Notes: generated from the sequence alone by a model not told the origin. DNA of 21,652 nt from Cyanobacteria bacterium UBA1221 (GCA_002309425.1 DBXD01000060.1:17340-38991); one strand, 5' to 3'; counted from the stretch's first letter, positions 6,733-14,371 are shown. Made by a program: numbers and translations.

Positions 6733-7278
6733 ATGAAAAAACGTGTTAGCTGTGTGTTTGCGTTTGTGTTCTTGTGTATAAACCTGTCATTTGGCTTTGC
6801 AGAACCTGCACATTCAGTTCAAAAGCAAATTCCCCAAACAGCAAAACATGAAGTATTAACCGTTCCTGCCGGTAATACCATTCGTTCCGTACTAACTACT
6901 CCGGTAGAGTCTGCTTATCTCAGACAAGGTCACGTAATAACAATGGTTCTTACCGAGGATTTTTACTACAACAATGAAAAAATAATACCTTCTGACAGTA
7001 TTATTTTTGGCAGTGTAATTTCGGTAAAAAATCCAAATAAACCGGAAGCATATGATGAAATATTTTTGAGATTTACTCAAATTGTTACACCTTCAGGAGT
7101 CCAGATTCCCATTGCAGCACTAATAAAAACAAAAGACGGAAAAGGTTTAATTTTCGGCAATGACGATTACCTAGGCTCAGATAACGGTCACGTCAGCATT
7201 AATGTCGGAACTCCGTTTGATTTGTTTTTAACTCAGCCGATTACAGTTAATCCGGAGGTATATAATTCTAATTATTAG
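6733..7278 (+). CDS. Secreted protein with VirB10/TrbI-like sequence pattern (paralogue 2)
   Basis: A 181-residue exported protein with a signal peptide (about 1-23, ending Gly-Phe-Ala). The mature region repeats the layout of its upstream paralogue: VPAGNTIRSVLTTPVESAYL (44-63), LTEDFYYN (73-80), IIPSDSIIFGSV (84-95) and IVTPSGVQIPI (117-127). In VirB10/TrbI proteins comparable segments build a beta-barrel core around the outer-membrane channel. AAAGG lies 8 bases before the ATG at 6733; a TTG directly before it is not needed as start. The TonB-like gene begins 80 bases downstream without a strong terminator, so this protein may be made together with the TonB system. The function is unproven. 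Confidence 0.8.
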   Translation: MKKRVSCVFAFVFLCINLSFGFAEPAHSVQKQIPQTAKHEVLTVPAGNTIRSVLTTPVESAYLRQGHVITMVLTEDFYYNNEKIIPSDSIIFGSVISVKNPNKPEAYDEIFLRFTQIVTPSGVQIPIAALIKTKDGKGLIFGNDDYLGSDNGHVSINVGTPFDLFLTQPITVNPEVYNSNY

Positions 7279-7287
7279 CAAATTGGG

Positions 7288-7335
7288 TAATAATTTTATT
7301 TTTGTTTTAGAATAAAATTAGAGAGAAAATTATTA
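7288..7335. repeat. Overlapping AT-rich inverted repeats before the TonB-like gene
   Basis: TAATAATTTT (7288-7297) is the exact reverse complement of 7326-7335. A second inverted repeat inside it pairs AATTTTATT (7292-7300) with AATAAAATT (7311-7319). The two hairpins share bases and could not both form fully. The stems are almost all A-T, so a terminator role would be weak. Confidence 0.4.
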
Positions 7336-7358
7336 GGGAAAGTTGATAAGGAAATATA

Positions 7359-8567
7359 ATGTCAATTATAGGGAAATATTTAGAAAATGTAGAAGAACGG
7401 GAGCTTACAAATAACAGGGGATTCACTCTGCCGGCTGTAATTCGCGAGGACAGAGAGAGCATGTCAATGAAGAAAGCTTTCATTCTGTCTGTTATTGTAC
7501 ATATTTCTGTTGTTACTTTAACATGGGCTTTGTCCATATTGCTTTTATGGTTGGGAATTGTTGTTCCTCTTGCGAAAAAGCCTAAGCCTAAACTGAACGA
7601 TATCGAATTTGTTCTTGTTGATAAAGAAGATACCCCTATAAATAAAAATACACCATACAGGGCGGACATAAATTCCAGAGCCGGAGGTCACCACGACCCG
7701 ACGAGAAAAGTATCCATGCCTTCGTCGGCACCTGCGGCACCAAACAAACCCAGCCCTGCACCTGCAGCACCTGCTAATAAAACTTCAGCACAACAGCCAA
7801 AGCCAAAGCAGGCAAATAAAACTCAAAAAAGTCCGTCAATACTGGATAAAATAACTAAAAGTGTACAGAAACCGGCACAGGAACCATCAGCACCGAAAGC
7901 TCCGCAGCCGGCAAAACCGAATCCGCCGACAGCAAGACCTTCATTGAAGCCTCCGACAACACCAAAGGCTACGACAAAACCGTCTTCTGCTTTCCAGGTA
8001 CCTGTTCCGTCCGGCGGAAATAAATCAGGGACATATGCAACAGGCCCTGTAAGCGGTACAGGAACTGCACCTAACGGAGGTTCTACTTCCGGAAGTTCAG
8101 GTTCAGGTTCAGGAACAGGAAAATTCGCACCTGCACCATCCTTATCACCGACGGGAACAGGTAACGGTTCCGGATCGGGAACAGGTTCAAAATTCGGCGG
8201 CGGCGGTTCGGGCGGAGGTAATCCGGGCCCCGGCAATCCCGGCGGCAGACCCGGTATTGATGCGATTAAAGAACCCGATTTCGGGCCATACATGAGAGAT
8301 TTGCAGCGCAGAATAAAAATGAACTGGAATCCGCCAAAAGGTAACGAAAGTAAGAGAGTTGTGCTCTTGTTTAAGATTGCGAAAGACGGAAGACTCCTTT
8401 CATGCAGCGTGTTCAAATCATCAGGATTACCAAGCGCTGACCAGGCAGCCCTGGATGCGGTTAAATTAACCGCTCCGTTTAAGCCGTTGCCGGCAGAATA
8501 TAAAAATTCAAGTATAGATATCCAATTTACGTTTGATTACAACGTATTTGGAGCTACAAGTTACTAG
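7359..8567 (+). CDS. tonB: TonB-like energy transducer with long Pro/Ala- and Gly/Ser-rich linker
   Basis: Carries proton-motive energy from ExbB-ExbD to outer-membrane receptors. After a cytoplasmic stretch of about 38 residues comes one membrane helix (about 40-72) containing Ser44-Val-Ile-Val-His48, which matches the S-x-x-x-H pair of TonB/TolA helices. A periplasmic linker follows: Pro/Ala/Lys-rich (about 115-225), then Gly/Ser-rich (about 225-305), and finally a TonB/TolA C-terminal domain (about 308-398) with YMRDLQRRIKMNW and the VFKSSGLPSADQAALDAV motif. AAGGA precedes the ATG by 6 bases. TolA is the alternative, but no TolB or Pal gene is near, so TonB is preferred; paralogue assignment is uncertain. 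ExbB follows 38 bases downstream. Confidence 0.88.
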   Translation: MSIIGKYLENVEERELTNNRGFTLPAVIREDRESMSMKKAFILSVIVHISVVTLTWALSILLLWLGIVVPLAKKPKPKLNDIEFVLVDKEDTPINKNTPYRADINSRAGGHHDPTRKVSMPSSAPAAPNKPSPAPAAPANKTSAQQPKPKQANKTQKSPSILDKITKSVQKPAQEPSAPKAPQPAKPNPPTARPSLKPPTTPKATTKPSSAFQVPVPSGGNKSGTYATGPVSGTGTAPNGGSTSGSSGSGSGTGKFAPAPSLSPTGTGNGSGSGTGSKFGGGGSGGGNPGPGNPGGRPGIDAIKEPDFGPYMRDLQRRIKMNWNPPKGNESKRVVLLFKIAKDGRLLSCSVFKSSGLPSADQAALDAVKLTAPFKPLPAEYKNSSIDIQFTFDYNVFGATSY

Positions 8568-8605
8568 AAAACAATGTATCAGATAAATAATGAGGATTAA
8601 AAACT

Positions 8606-9265
8606 ATGGAACTATTATGGAACTCAATTAAAATGGATTGGCCGGTATTATTGCCGATTCTTGTGTGCGCACTGCTTGTTGTTCAGGTTGTATTACAGAG
8701 AATGTCTGTTTACAACAAGAATAAACGTGACATACAACTTTTAATACCGAGAATACAAAAAGAATTAGCTGTAAATAATTTACAGGGTGTACAAAATATT
8801 GCAATACAATGCGGAGGTGTTGTAGGCGAAGTCGTTGAAGAAGCTGCAAGAATTTTTGCGGATCAAAAATCCGGGTTTTCCCGTTCATTTGATATATCTG
8901 CGGCTCTTGCCGTCAGAAAACTCGAAAAACATCTTACCGTTCTTGGTACCATTGGTGGTGTTGCACCGTTCTTAGGTTTGTTCGGTACTGTTGTCAGAAT
9001 ATTATATACATTCCAGGATTTGGCAGTTCAGGGTAATCAGTCTGCAGCTGTTGCAATGGGTATTGGTTCTGCATTGATTGCTACCGCTTTTGGTTTGATA
9101 GTTGCTATTATTGCGGTAATATTCTTCAACTCATTCCAGTCAGTAGTAAAACACTATGAAGATGATTTTCAGCTGATAAAGTTGTTATTCCTGAGCTTTG
9201 TTGACTCTGACGAAGAGGTTTCGGCACCTGTTTCAGCGGCATCTTCAACATCAAGTATTAAATAG
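8606..9265 (+). CDS. exbB: ExbB/TolQ-family proton-channel subunit
   Basis: An inner-membrane subunit that forms the pentameric motor around ExbD. Three membrane helices are visible: about 12-31, about 112-135 and about 148-175, with a cytoplasmic helical region between the first two. The hallmark segment LTVLGTIGGVAPFLGLFGTV (110-129) and the later GIGSALIATAFGLIVAI carry Thr128 and Thr160, equivalent to E. coli ExbB Thr148 and Thr181. An Arg (131) replaces the usual Gly after GTVx, which is unusual for the family. GAGGA lies upstream of the ATG. It lies between the TonB-like gene and two exbD genes, which favours ExbB over TolQ or MotA. Confidence 0.93.
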   Translation: MELLWNSIKMDWPVLLPILVCALLVVQVVLQRMSVYNKNKRDIQLLIPRIQKELAVNNLQGVQNIAIQCGGVVGEVVEEAARIFADQKSGFSRSFDISAALAVRKLEKHLTVLGTIGGVAPFLGLFGTVVRILYTFQDLAVQGNQSAAVAMGIGSALIATAFGLIVAIIAVIFFNSFQSVVKHYEDDFQLIKLLFLSFVDSDEEVSAPVSAASSTSSIK

Positions 9266-9281
9266 TTTAGAGGATTTTTAA

Positions 9282-9743
9282 ATGGCATTCAGTTCACAAA
9301 AAGGCAAACTTTTTACGGAAATAAATATAACACCGCTGACGGACATATTTTTGGTACTGTTGATTATTATGATGGTTATTGCACCATCGTTTCAGTCAAT
9401 GGATAACGCAATCTCTATTCCTGAAATAAACAGCGGTATTGCAATTGAACAGAAAAATGCAACCGTATCACTCACCAAAGAGGGTCTGATGTATCTTAAC
9501 GGCAGACAAATTGATTCTGACAATCTGGTGTCCGAGCTGGTTAACCTAAAACCGACATTAGAAGCACCTGATTTAGTTGTAAAAGCCGACGAATCCGTAA
9601 AAAGTTCCGAAATTATGAAAGTAATGAATGCCGCTCAGGATGCGGAATTTAAAAAACTCATAGTCGCGGGAGAACCGCTGAGCAAAAAAGAACAAAAAAC
9701 CTTAAAAGAAAATTCTAAAATAATGATTGATGAGGAACAATAA
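9282..9743 (+). CDS. exbD: ExbD/TolR-family protein 1
   Basis: A single-pass inner-membrane protein whose helix supplies the proton-carrying Asp of the ExbB-ExbD motor. Residues 13-35 are EINITPLTDIFLVLLIIMMV plus IAP, with the key Asp21 (E. coli ExbD Asp25). The periplasmic domain (about 40-153) has the usual KEGLMYLNGRQID strand and VVKADESV segment, then a charged Lys/Glu-rich tail (about 130-153) that the second copy lacks. AGAGGA precedes the ATG. It lies 16 bases after exbB, and the second exbD starts one base after its stop. TolR cannot be excluded from sequence alone. Confidence 0.92.
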   Translation: MAFSSQKGKLFTEINITPLTDIFLVLLIIMMVIAPSFQSMDNAISIPEINSGIAIEQKNATVSLTKEGLMYLNGRQIDSDNLVSELVNLKPTLEAPDLVVKADESVKSSEIMKVMNAAQDAEFKKLIVAGEPLSKKEQKTLKENSKIMIDEEQ

Positions 9744-9744
9744 A

Positions 9745-10137
9745 ATGCCGAGCGAAAGAAAGACGTTTAACGAAATAAATATAACACCATTAACCGATAT
9801 CTTTTTGGTATTGTTAATTATTATGATGGTAATTGCACCTTTGCTTGACCAACAGGGATTAAATCTCACAGTTCCCGAAAATGTAGAACAAGAACATCTT
9901 ACGGACAAAGATACAAAAATTTTGACAGTAAATGTTTCTGCTGACAATAAGTATTATATTGACGGAGAAGAAATAGCTGCAGATGACCTGGAAGCTCATC
10001 TGAAAACAAGTGCAAAAGATTATCCTGACGGCATGATGATAGAAACAGACGGGGATTCCACACACGGAGCAATAGTAAAAGTTATGGACTGCGCAAGGAA
10101 TTCCGGAATAACAAGTATTTCCGTTTCAGAATTGTAA
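9745..10137 (+). CDS. exbD: ExbD/TolR-family protein 2
   Basis: The second ExbD of the operon, 130 residues from the ATG at 9745. Upstream in-frame TTG and ATG codons (9727, 9730) lie inside the previous gene; the ATG at 9745 has GAGGA 8 bases before it and starts one base past the previous stop. Residues 10-32 are identical to residues 13-35 of the first ExbD, with the key Asp at 18. The periplasmic domains differ: here NKYYIDGEEIAADDLEAHLK and a C-terminus ending SISVSEL. Two different ExbDs next to one ExbB may form mixed motors or serve different cargo. A strong terminator follows. Confidence 0.93.
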   Translation: MPSERKTFNEINITPLTDIFLVLLIIMMVIAPLLDQQGLNLTVPENVEQEHLTDKDTKILTVNVSADNKYYIDGEEIAADDLEAHLKTSAKDYPDGMMIETDGDSTHGAIVKVMDCARNSGITSISVSEL

Positions 10138-10157
10138 TAAGTAAATTATATAAAGCA

Positions 10158-10191
10158 AAAACAGACCGAAGAAATTGGGTCTGTTTTGTGT
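10158..10191 (+). terminator. Rho-independent terminator of the tonB-exbB-exbD-exbD operon
   Basis: A perfect 10-bp stem AAAACAGACC (10158-10167) / GGTCTGTTTT (10178-10187) with a 10-base loop. The 3' arm ends in four T, followed by GTGTT. It lies 20 bases after the last exbD stop codon. Confidence 0.85.
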
Positions 10192-10479
10192 TACGAAATG
10201 TAAAAATTTTTGAAATAGATTAAATATTTTATAAAATATACCGTATTAAACTGTATATGTTTGACTATTTTACTGTGATGGAGGAAATAAAAATGTGAAG
10301 ATATGTAAAATATATACAGAAAATGTGCAAAACATATCGGTTTTGGTAAATAATATAAGTAGATGTTTGAAGCATAAGGTCGCCATATTATTTAACAAAT
10401 CTTAATGTTGCACATATATTATGGCAAATAAATCTTTTCTGAAACGTTATTATAAATATGTAAAAGTGAGGGATATACT
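10192..10479 (+). promoter_or_regulatory. Leader region of the haemagglutinin-like gene (no large gene)
   Basis: This AT-rich gap holds a likely promoter (TTGAAA 10210-10215, 16-base spacer, TAAAAT 10232-10237), a strong GGAGG at 10280-10284 facing an ATG-TGA start-stop (10293-10298) and a GTG-started 36-codon frame (10295-10405), an inverted repeat ATGTGCAA (10323-10330) / TTGCACAT (10408-10415), and a 20-codon frame (10421-10483) whose stop overlaps the next ATG. Together these suggest a long, possibly regulated leader. Each item is visible; the regulatory role is inferred. Confidence 0.45.
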
Positions 10480-13400
10480 ATGACCAAAAAATCTAACAAA
10501 CGAAAATTGCCGGTGCTTATGTTTGCTCTGGTATTTGCAGCATCTTCAATAATGGCTGCATCAGCTTCAGATATTACCGGCATAAGCGGAGCTAACGGGA
10601 CATTTAACATTGATCCCGCAAAATCTATCGGAAACACCGGATTCCGAAATTACACGAACTTCACTCTTGACAGTGGAGATGTCGCAAATTTAAATTATAC
10701 AGGTATTAACAAATTTGTTAATATGGTTGATAACAGAATTAACATAAACGGTATTGTAAATACCGTAAAAAACGGTGATTTTTATAACGGCAATGCTGTA
10801 TTTATGTCACCTAAAGGTATGGTTGTCGGCTCCGACGGTGTTATGAATGTCGGTTCTTTGTCCGTTTATACACCTACAGCTACCGGTATGCAAATGCTGA
10901 GAGCAGGTGTAAATACCGGAAACCTGACAACACAGTATAAAGGTGAACAGGTTAATTTGCTTGAAGCAATGGGTTGGCACGGTAATGCCCCTGTTACAAT
11001 AAACGGCCGAATTCTCAGCGGCGGGGATGTTGATGTCGTGGCAAATACCTTTAATGTAGGTACAGGTTTTGTCGGAGCAGGTCTTGATGTGACTCAAAAG
11101 GTTACCCCGCAAAATTCGGATACAGTATTTAATGAACTTGTAAATGCAGGCGTTTCGGGAAGGGCTGCAAACGTAAATATCAGATCTTATGACAGATCAG
11201 CAGGAAATACAAATGACCCTGTCGGCGGCATTAATATTACCGGCAGAATCCTTAACAAGGGTAACGGAGATATTACGATAACAAATCGCGGTACAAACGG
11301 ATTAGTTGTAAACACAAGAGGTGATGTTTACAGCGAAAACGGCTCGGTTAAACTTGTAAACGGCAAAGGTGCAATGAATGTTAACGGCCTTGTCGGAAGC
11401 AAAGGGAATTCTGTTCAGCTGACTAACGGTATTAATGGCGGTGCAATGACCGTTGGCGGTACTATTACAGGAAACAACGGAACAAGATTATATAACAGAT
11501 CGGCTTCCGGAATGACTGTTGGCGGCACTATTAATAATTCCAACAACGGTCTTGCAATAACAAATGAACAAGGCGAACTGCAACTCAACGGAACAATTAA
11601 CAACAGTGCTGCCATGAACGTGACAAGCAAAGGTACAGGGCTTGTAGTGAACGGCAACATTAACTCTTCCGGAGCTATGCAGATGTCGAACAGCGGTGCA
11701 AACGGCATAACCATTAACGGCAAAATAAATAATTCAAAAAGTACCGCAATTACAAATGTTAACGGCAATTTTGTTGTTGCAAACGGTGCCAGAATCACAA
11801 TGTCAGACGGCAAGTTAAATTTGACCAACAAAGGTAAAGCTTTAAAAGTAAATGGTATTGTTCAAGGCAGCGGTAAAGAAGTCCTAATACAGAATGTAGG
11901 AACAGATGGCTTTGAAATGAACGGTACAGTAGAAAATGAAGGCAGCCTGTTTTTACAGAATACCAACGGCGCTATGACAGTAAACGGTTCGGTATTGGGT
12001 TCAGATGCAACAGGAAACGGCAAAGATCACATTTATATAGGTAATTCAGGCTCGTCACTTACTTTAGGACAGGATTCAAAAGTTCTTGCCAACGGGAATG
12101 TCCAACTTGCAAATTCCGGTAACGGCGGAATGCTTGTAAAAGGCGAAATCCAAAATTACCATACATCCAAAGATGTTACATCAACGACTTTGATGAACAC
12201 CAAAGGTAATTTGACAGTTGACGGGTCCGTACACAATGCATCCGGAAACATCAATTTAACCAACAAAGGTAACAAACTGACAATCTCGGAAAGCGGCACT
12301 CTCGGAACCGATAACGGAGAATTAACCGTTCAGAATACAGGTGCAGGCGGAATGAATATTGACGGAAAAGTAATGAGTAAGGGTGCTGCTTATGTATACA
12401 ACAAAGCAGGAAACCTGAATGTAAACGGCCTGTTACTTGAGGAAGGTGAATTGTATGTCACAAATGCAGGAAACGCACTAAATGTAAACGAAAATGCCAC
12501 CGTAAAAGCTGCCGGTATCGGTGCGAAAGTTAATATGCTTAACGAAGGTAACGGCGGTATGAAAATTGCAGGACTTGTTACTGATACAGGCAGAACTATC
12601 ATTACAAACCAAAAAGGTGATTTGAATATCACCGGTGCGGTAAGCAATAAAAACGGTATGCTCCAGGTTACTAACCACGGGAATGAGTTAAATATCGCAG
12701 AAAATGCTTCCGTAACGAATGATACAAACAGAACATATGTCACAAACACCGGTGCCGGCGGTATGGATATTGACGGCACGGTTACAACAAAAGGTCACTC
12801 TATCGTGACAAACAGAGCCGGCGGAATGAATGTTGACGGCAACGTCACTTCTACTATGGCTAATACGGTTGTAACAAATACCGGAAACCAGAATACCGTT
12901 ATTGACGGTACCATAAGAGCAAATAAGGTTACCGTACACGCAAGCGGTAATGATATTGTTCTTGGTAACACCAACACCGAACAGATTGCTGTTAACGGGC
13001 TGAATAAAGTTTCAATTACAAACGATAACGGCAGTATTAAAAATGCCGGAGTTGAAACTCATATCGTAAGATCCGGCGGTAATCTGTATATGGAAGCTAC
13101 AAACGGTTCTATCGGTGAAGATGTTGATACATCAGGTATCGGAATAGATTCCAGAGATTTGACAAAATCTGTTAATGTATTTGTAAATGGCAGAATTAAG
13201 GCGTTTACTACAGATGCAAATAAGAACAGCGTAATTAATATCGCAAGCAAGGGTAAAAACCTGAGAATTGATCGTGTAAAAGCTGACGGAAAAGCTATCT
13301 TGACTGCCGACAGAGATGATTTCGGAAATGACGGTTCTATCCTGAATAGGGGTACAGAATTAGACCAGTATGCAAATGTCAAAGGTACTACCGTTCATAT

Positions 13401-13719
13401 GATTTCAAGCGGTTCTATCGGAACTAAGGATAAACCAATTCACTTTAGGCAAACAGATGCTACACAAGATTCAAATGTACTTGCGGTTAAAAACATATAT
13501 CTGCACGCAAGAGGTGAAGATTCAGGCGAAGATGTAAAATTCGGCACTATAAAATCAAAAACCGGCAGTATTGAAGCAGATATGATTAGAAACGGGCAGA
13601 TTGAAAATGCAATTGCACCAAAAGCAATCAGTATTACAGCTCGTAAGAATAATGCGCATCTTAAAATTCAAAATACAACACACGATGCTAATGTAATTAA
13701 AGATTACTTTGATTACTAA
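10480..13719 (+). CDS. Filamentous-haemagglutinin-like repeat exoprotein
   Basis: A 1079-residue exported protein. Residues 1-30 form a long basic signal peptide (MTKKSNKRKLPVLMFALVFA, then ending near Ala-Ser-Ala). About 31-170 resembles the haemagglutination-activity/TPS domain of two-partner-secretion exoproteins: the stretches NRININGIVNTVKNG and VFMSPKGMVVGSDGVMNVGS are typical. From about 240 to 870 the protein is built of imperfect units near 20-25 residues with the pattern G-x-L/M-x-V/I-x-G-x-V/I followed by VTNxGxG, expected to form a right-handed beta-helix. The last 200 residues are less regular and end IKDYFDY. It has no autotransporter barrel, no LPXTG and no membrane anchor, so export across the outer membrane would need a partner not in this window. 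GTGAGG is the ribosome site. Likely a surface adhesin, similar in style to LktA-family filamentous adhesins; true substrate unknown. Confidence 0.85.
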   Translation: MTKKSNKRKLPVLMFALVFAASSIMAASASDITGISGANGTFNIDPAKSIGNTGFRNYTNFTLDSGDVANLNYTGINKFVNMVDNRININGIVNTVKNGDFYNGNAVFMSPKGMVVGSDGVMNVGSLSVYTPTATGMQMLRAGVNTGNLTTQYKGEQVNLLEAMGWHGNAPVTINGRILSGGDVDVVANTFNVGTGFVGAGLDVTQKVTPQNSDTVFNELVNAGVSGRAANVNIRSYDRSAGNTNDPVGGINITGRILNKGNGDITITNRGTNGLVVNTRGDVYSENGSVKLVNGKGAMNVNGLVGSKGNSVQLTNGINGGAMTVGGTITGNNGTRLYNRSASGMTVGGTINNSNNGLAITNEQGELQLNGTINNSAAMNVTSKGTGLVVNGNINSSGAMQMSNSGANGITINGKINNSKSTAITNVNGNFVVANGARITMSDGKLNLTNKGKALKVNGIVQGSGKEVLIQNVGTDGFEMNGTVENEGSLFLQNTNGAMTVNGSVLGSDATGNGKDHIYIGNSGSSLTLGQDSKVLANGNVQLANSGNGGMLVKGEIQNYHTSKDVTSTTLMNTKGNLTVDGSVHNASGNINLTNKGNKLTISESGTLGTDNGELTVQNTGAGGMNIDGKVMSKGAAYVYNKAGNLNVNGLLLEEGELYVTNAGNALNVNENATVKAAGIGAKVNMLNEGNGGMKIAGLVTDTGRTIITNQKGDLNITGAVSNKNGMLQVTNHGNELNIAENASVTNDTNRTYVTNTGAGGMDIDGTVTTKGHSIVTNRAGGMNVDGNVTSTMANTVVTNTGNQNTVIDGTIRANKVTVHASGNDIVLGNTNTEQIAVNGLNKVSITNDNGSIKNAGVETHIVRSGGNLYMEATNGSIGEDVDTSGIGIDSRDLTKSVNVFVNGRIKAFTTDANKNSVINIASKGKNLRIDRVKADGKAILTADRDDFGNDGSILNRGTELDQYANVKGTTVHMISSGSIGTKDKPIHFRQTDATQDSNVLAVKNIYLHARGEDSGEDVKFGTIKSKTGSIEADMIRNGQIENAIAPKAISITARKNNAHLKIQNTTHDANVIKDYFDY

Positions 13720-13752
13720 AGAATCGAAAAAATATGGTCATAGCAACCAAAC

Positions 13753-13784
13753 AAGGGCAGATTGAAAAATCTGCCCTTCGTTTT
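13753..13784 (+). terminator. Terminator of the haemagglutinin-like gene
   Basis: A perfect 11-bp stem AAGGGCAGATT (13753-13763) / AATCTGCCCTT (13768-13778) with loop GAAA, then CGTTTT. It lies 33 bases after the stop codon. Confidence 0.88.
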
Positions 13785-13788
13785 GCAT

Positions 13789-13816
13789 AAAAAGCGGGAC
13801 TCTTTTGAGTCCCGCT
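13789..13816 (-). terminator. Terminator of the rubrerythrin gene
   Basis: A perfect 10-bp stem AGCGGGACTC (13793-13802) / GAGTCCCGCT (13807-13816), loop of four T. On the minus strand it is followed by TTTTT (complement of 13789-13793). It stands back to back with the plus-strand terminator, insulating the convergent genes. Confidence 0.88.
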
Positions 13817-13837
13817 AAACAATATTTTAAAATACTA

Positions 13838-14371
13838 TTAAAAATATCTTTTTAAAAGACCGTCAAAACCTTTTCCGTGACGAGCTTCATCTTTTGCCAT
13901 TTCGTGAACCGTATCATGAATTGCATCAAAGCCAAGTTCTTTTGCCCGTTTTGCCAAAGCTAACTTCCCTTCACAAGCACCATGTTCAGCATCAGCTCTC
14001 AATTCAAGGTTTTTCTTTGTTGAATTTGTTACAACTTCACCTAACAATTCTGCAAATTTTGCAGCATGTTCAGCTTCCTCAAACGCATATCTTTTATACG
14101 CTTCCGCGACTTCAGGATAGCCTTCTCTTTCCGCAACTCTTGACATTGCAAGGTACATTCCGACTTCTGTGCATTCTCCGTTAAAGTTTGCTCTCAACCC
14201 TTCCATTATCTGAGCATCATCAACTTTACCGTCACCTACATTATGTTCACATGCATAAACTTTTTTACTTCCGTCAACAACATTAAAAGTTGTAGCACCA
14301 CACAAAGGACATCTGTCCGGCTGAGTGTCGCTTTCTGTTGACCAACCGCAAACTGTACATACGTATTTCAT
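13838..14371 (-). CDS. Reverse rubrerythrin (rubredoxin domain at the N-terminus)
   Basis: A non-haem iron peroxidase that reduces hydrogen peroxide (and in relatives oxygen) in anaerobes, in the cytoplasm. The 177-residue protein has the domain order of reverse rubrerythrins: an N-terminal rubredoxin-like iron site (Cys5, Cys8, Cys21, Cys24) followed by a four-helix diiron domain (about 50-177) with Glu66/Glu69, the FEEAEH motif (Glu99, His102), Glu133, and KDEARH (Glu162, His165). The start at 14371 is preferred to an ATG nine codons upstream, because that one lies at the predicted transcription start and only the later ATG has a ribosome site (AAAGGCGG). Own promoter and own terminator point to a single-gene unit, useful for an obligate anaerobe. 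Confidence 0.95.
   Translation of the reverse strand: MKYVCTVCGWSTESDTQPDRCPLCGATTFNVVDGSKKVYACEHNVGDGKVDDAQIMEGLRANFNGECTEVGMYLAMSRVAEREGYPEVAEAYKRYAFEEAEHAAKFAELLGEVVTNSTKKNLELRADAEHGACEGKLALAKRAKELGFDAIHDTVHEMAKDEARHGKGFDGLLKRYF

Noticed and set aside
7823..8416. 197-codon minus-strand open frame antisense to the TonB-like gene, Pro/Gly-rich
   Set aside because: Shadow of the Pro/Ala and Gly/Ser linker codons on the other strand; no ribosome site and no domain.
9727..9744. TTG or ATG start inside the first exbD gene for the second exbD
   Set aside because: The ATG at 9745 has a GAGGA at correct distance and gives the family-typical N-terminus.
7359..10137. Tol-Pal cell-division system
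   Set aside because: The TonB/TolA, ExbB/TolQ and ExbD/TolR families overlap, but no TolB or Pal gene is present and there are two ExbD proteins; TonB-Exb is the simpler reading, though TolA/TolQ/TolR cannot be fully excluded.
11415..13382. Several 100-138-codon minus-strand frames opposite the haemagglutinin-like gene
   Set aside because: Hydrophobic, repetitive antisense translations of the Asn/Gly/Thr repeat codons; no start signals and no recognisable family.
10480..13719. Possible CRISPR array or recent tandem DNA repeat
   Set aside because: The repetition is at protein level with strong DNA divergence and no constant repeat-spacer lengths; the reading frame is continuous.
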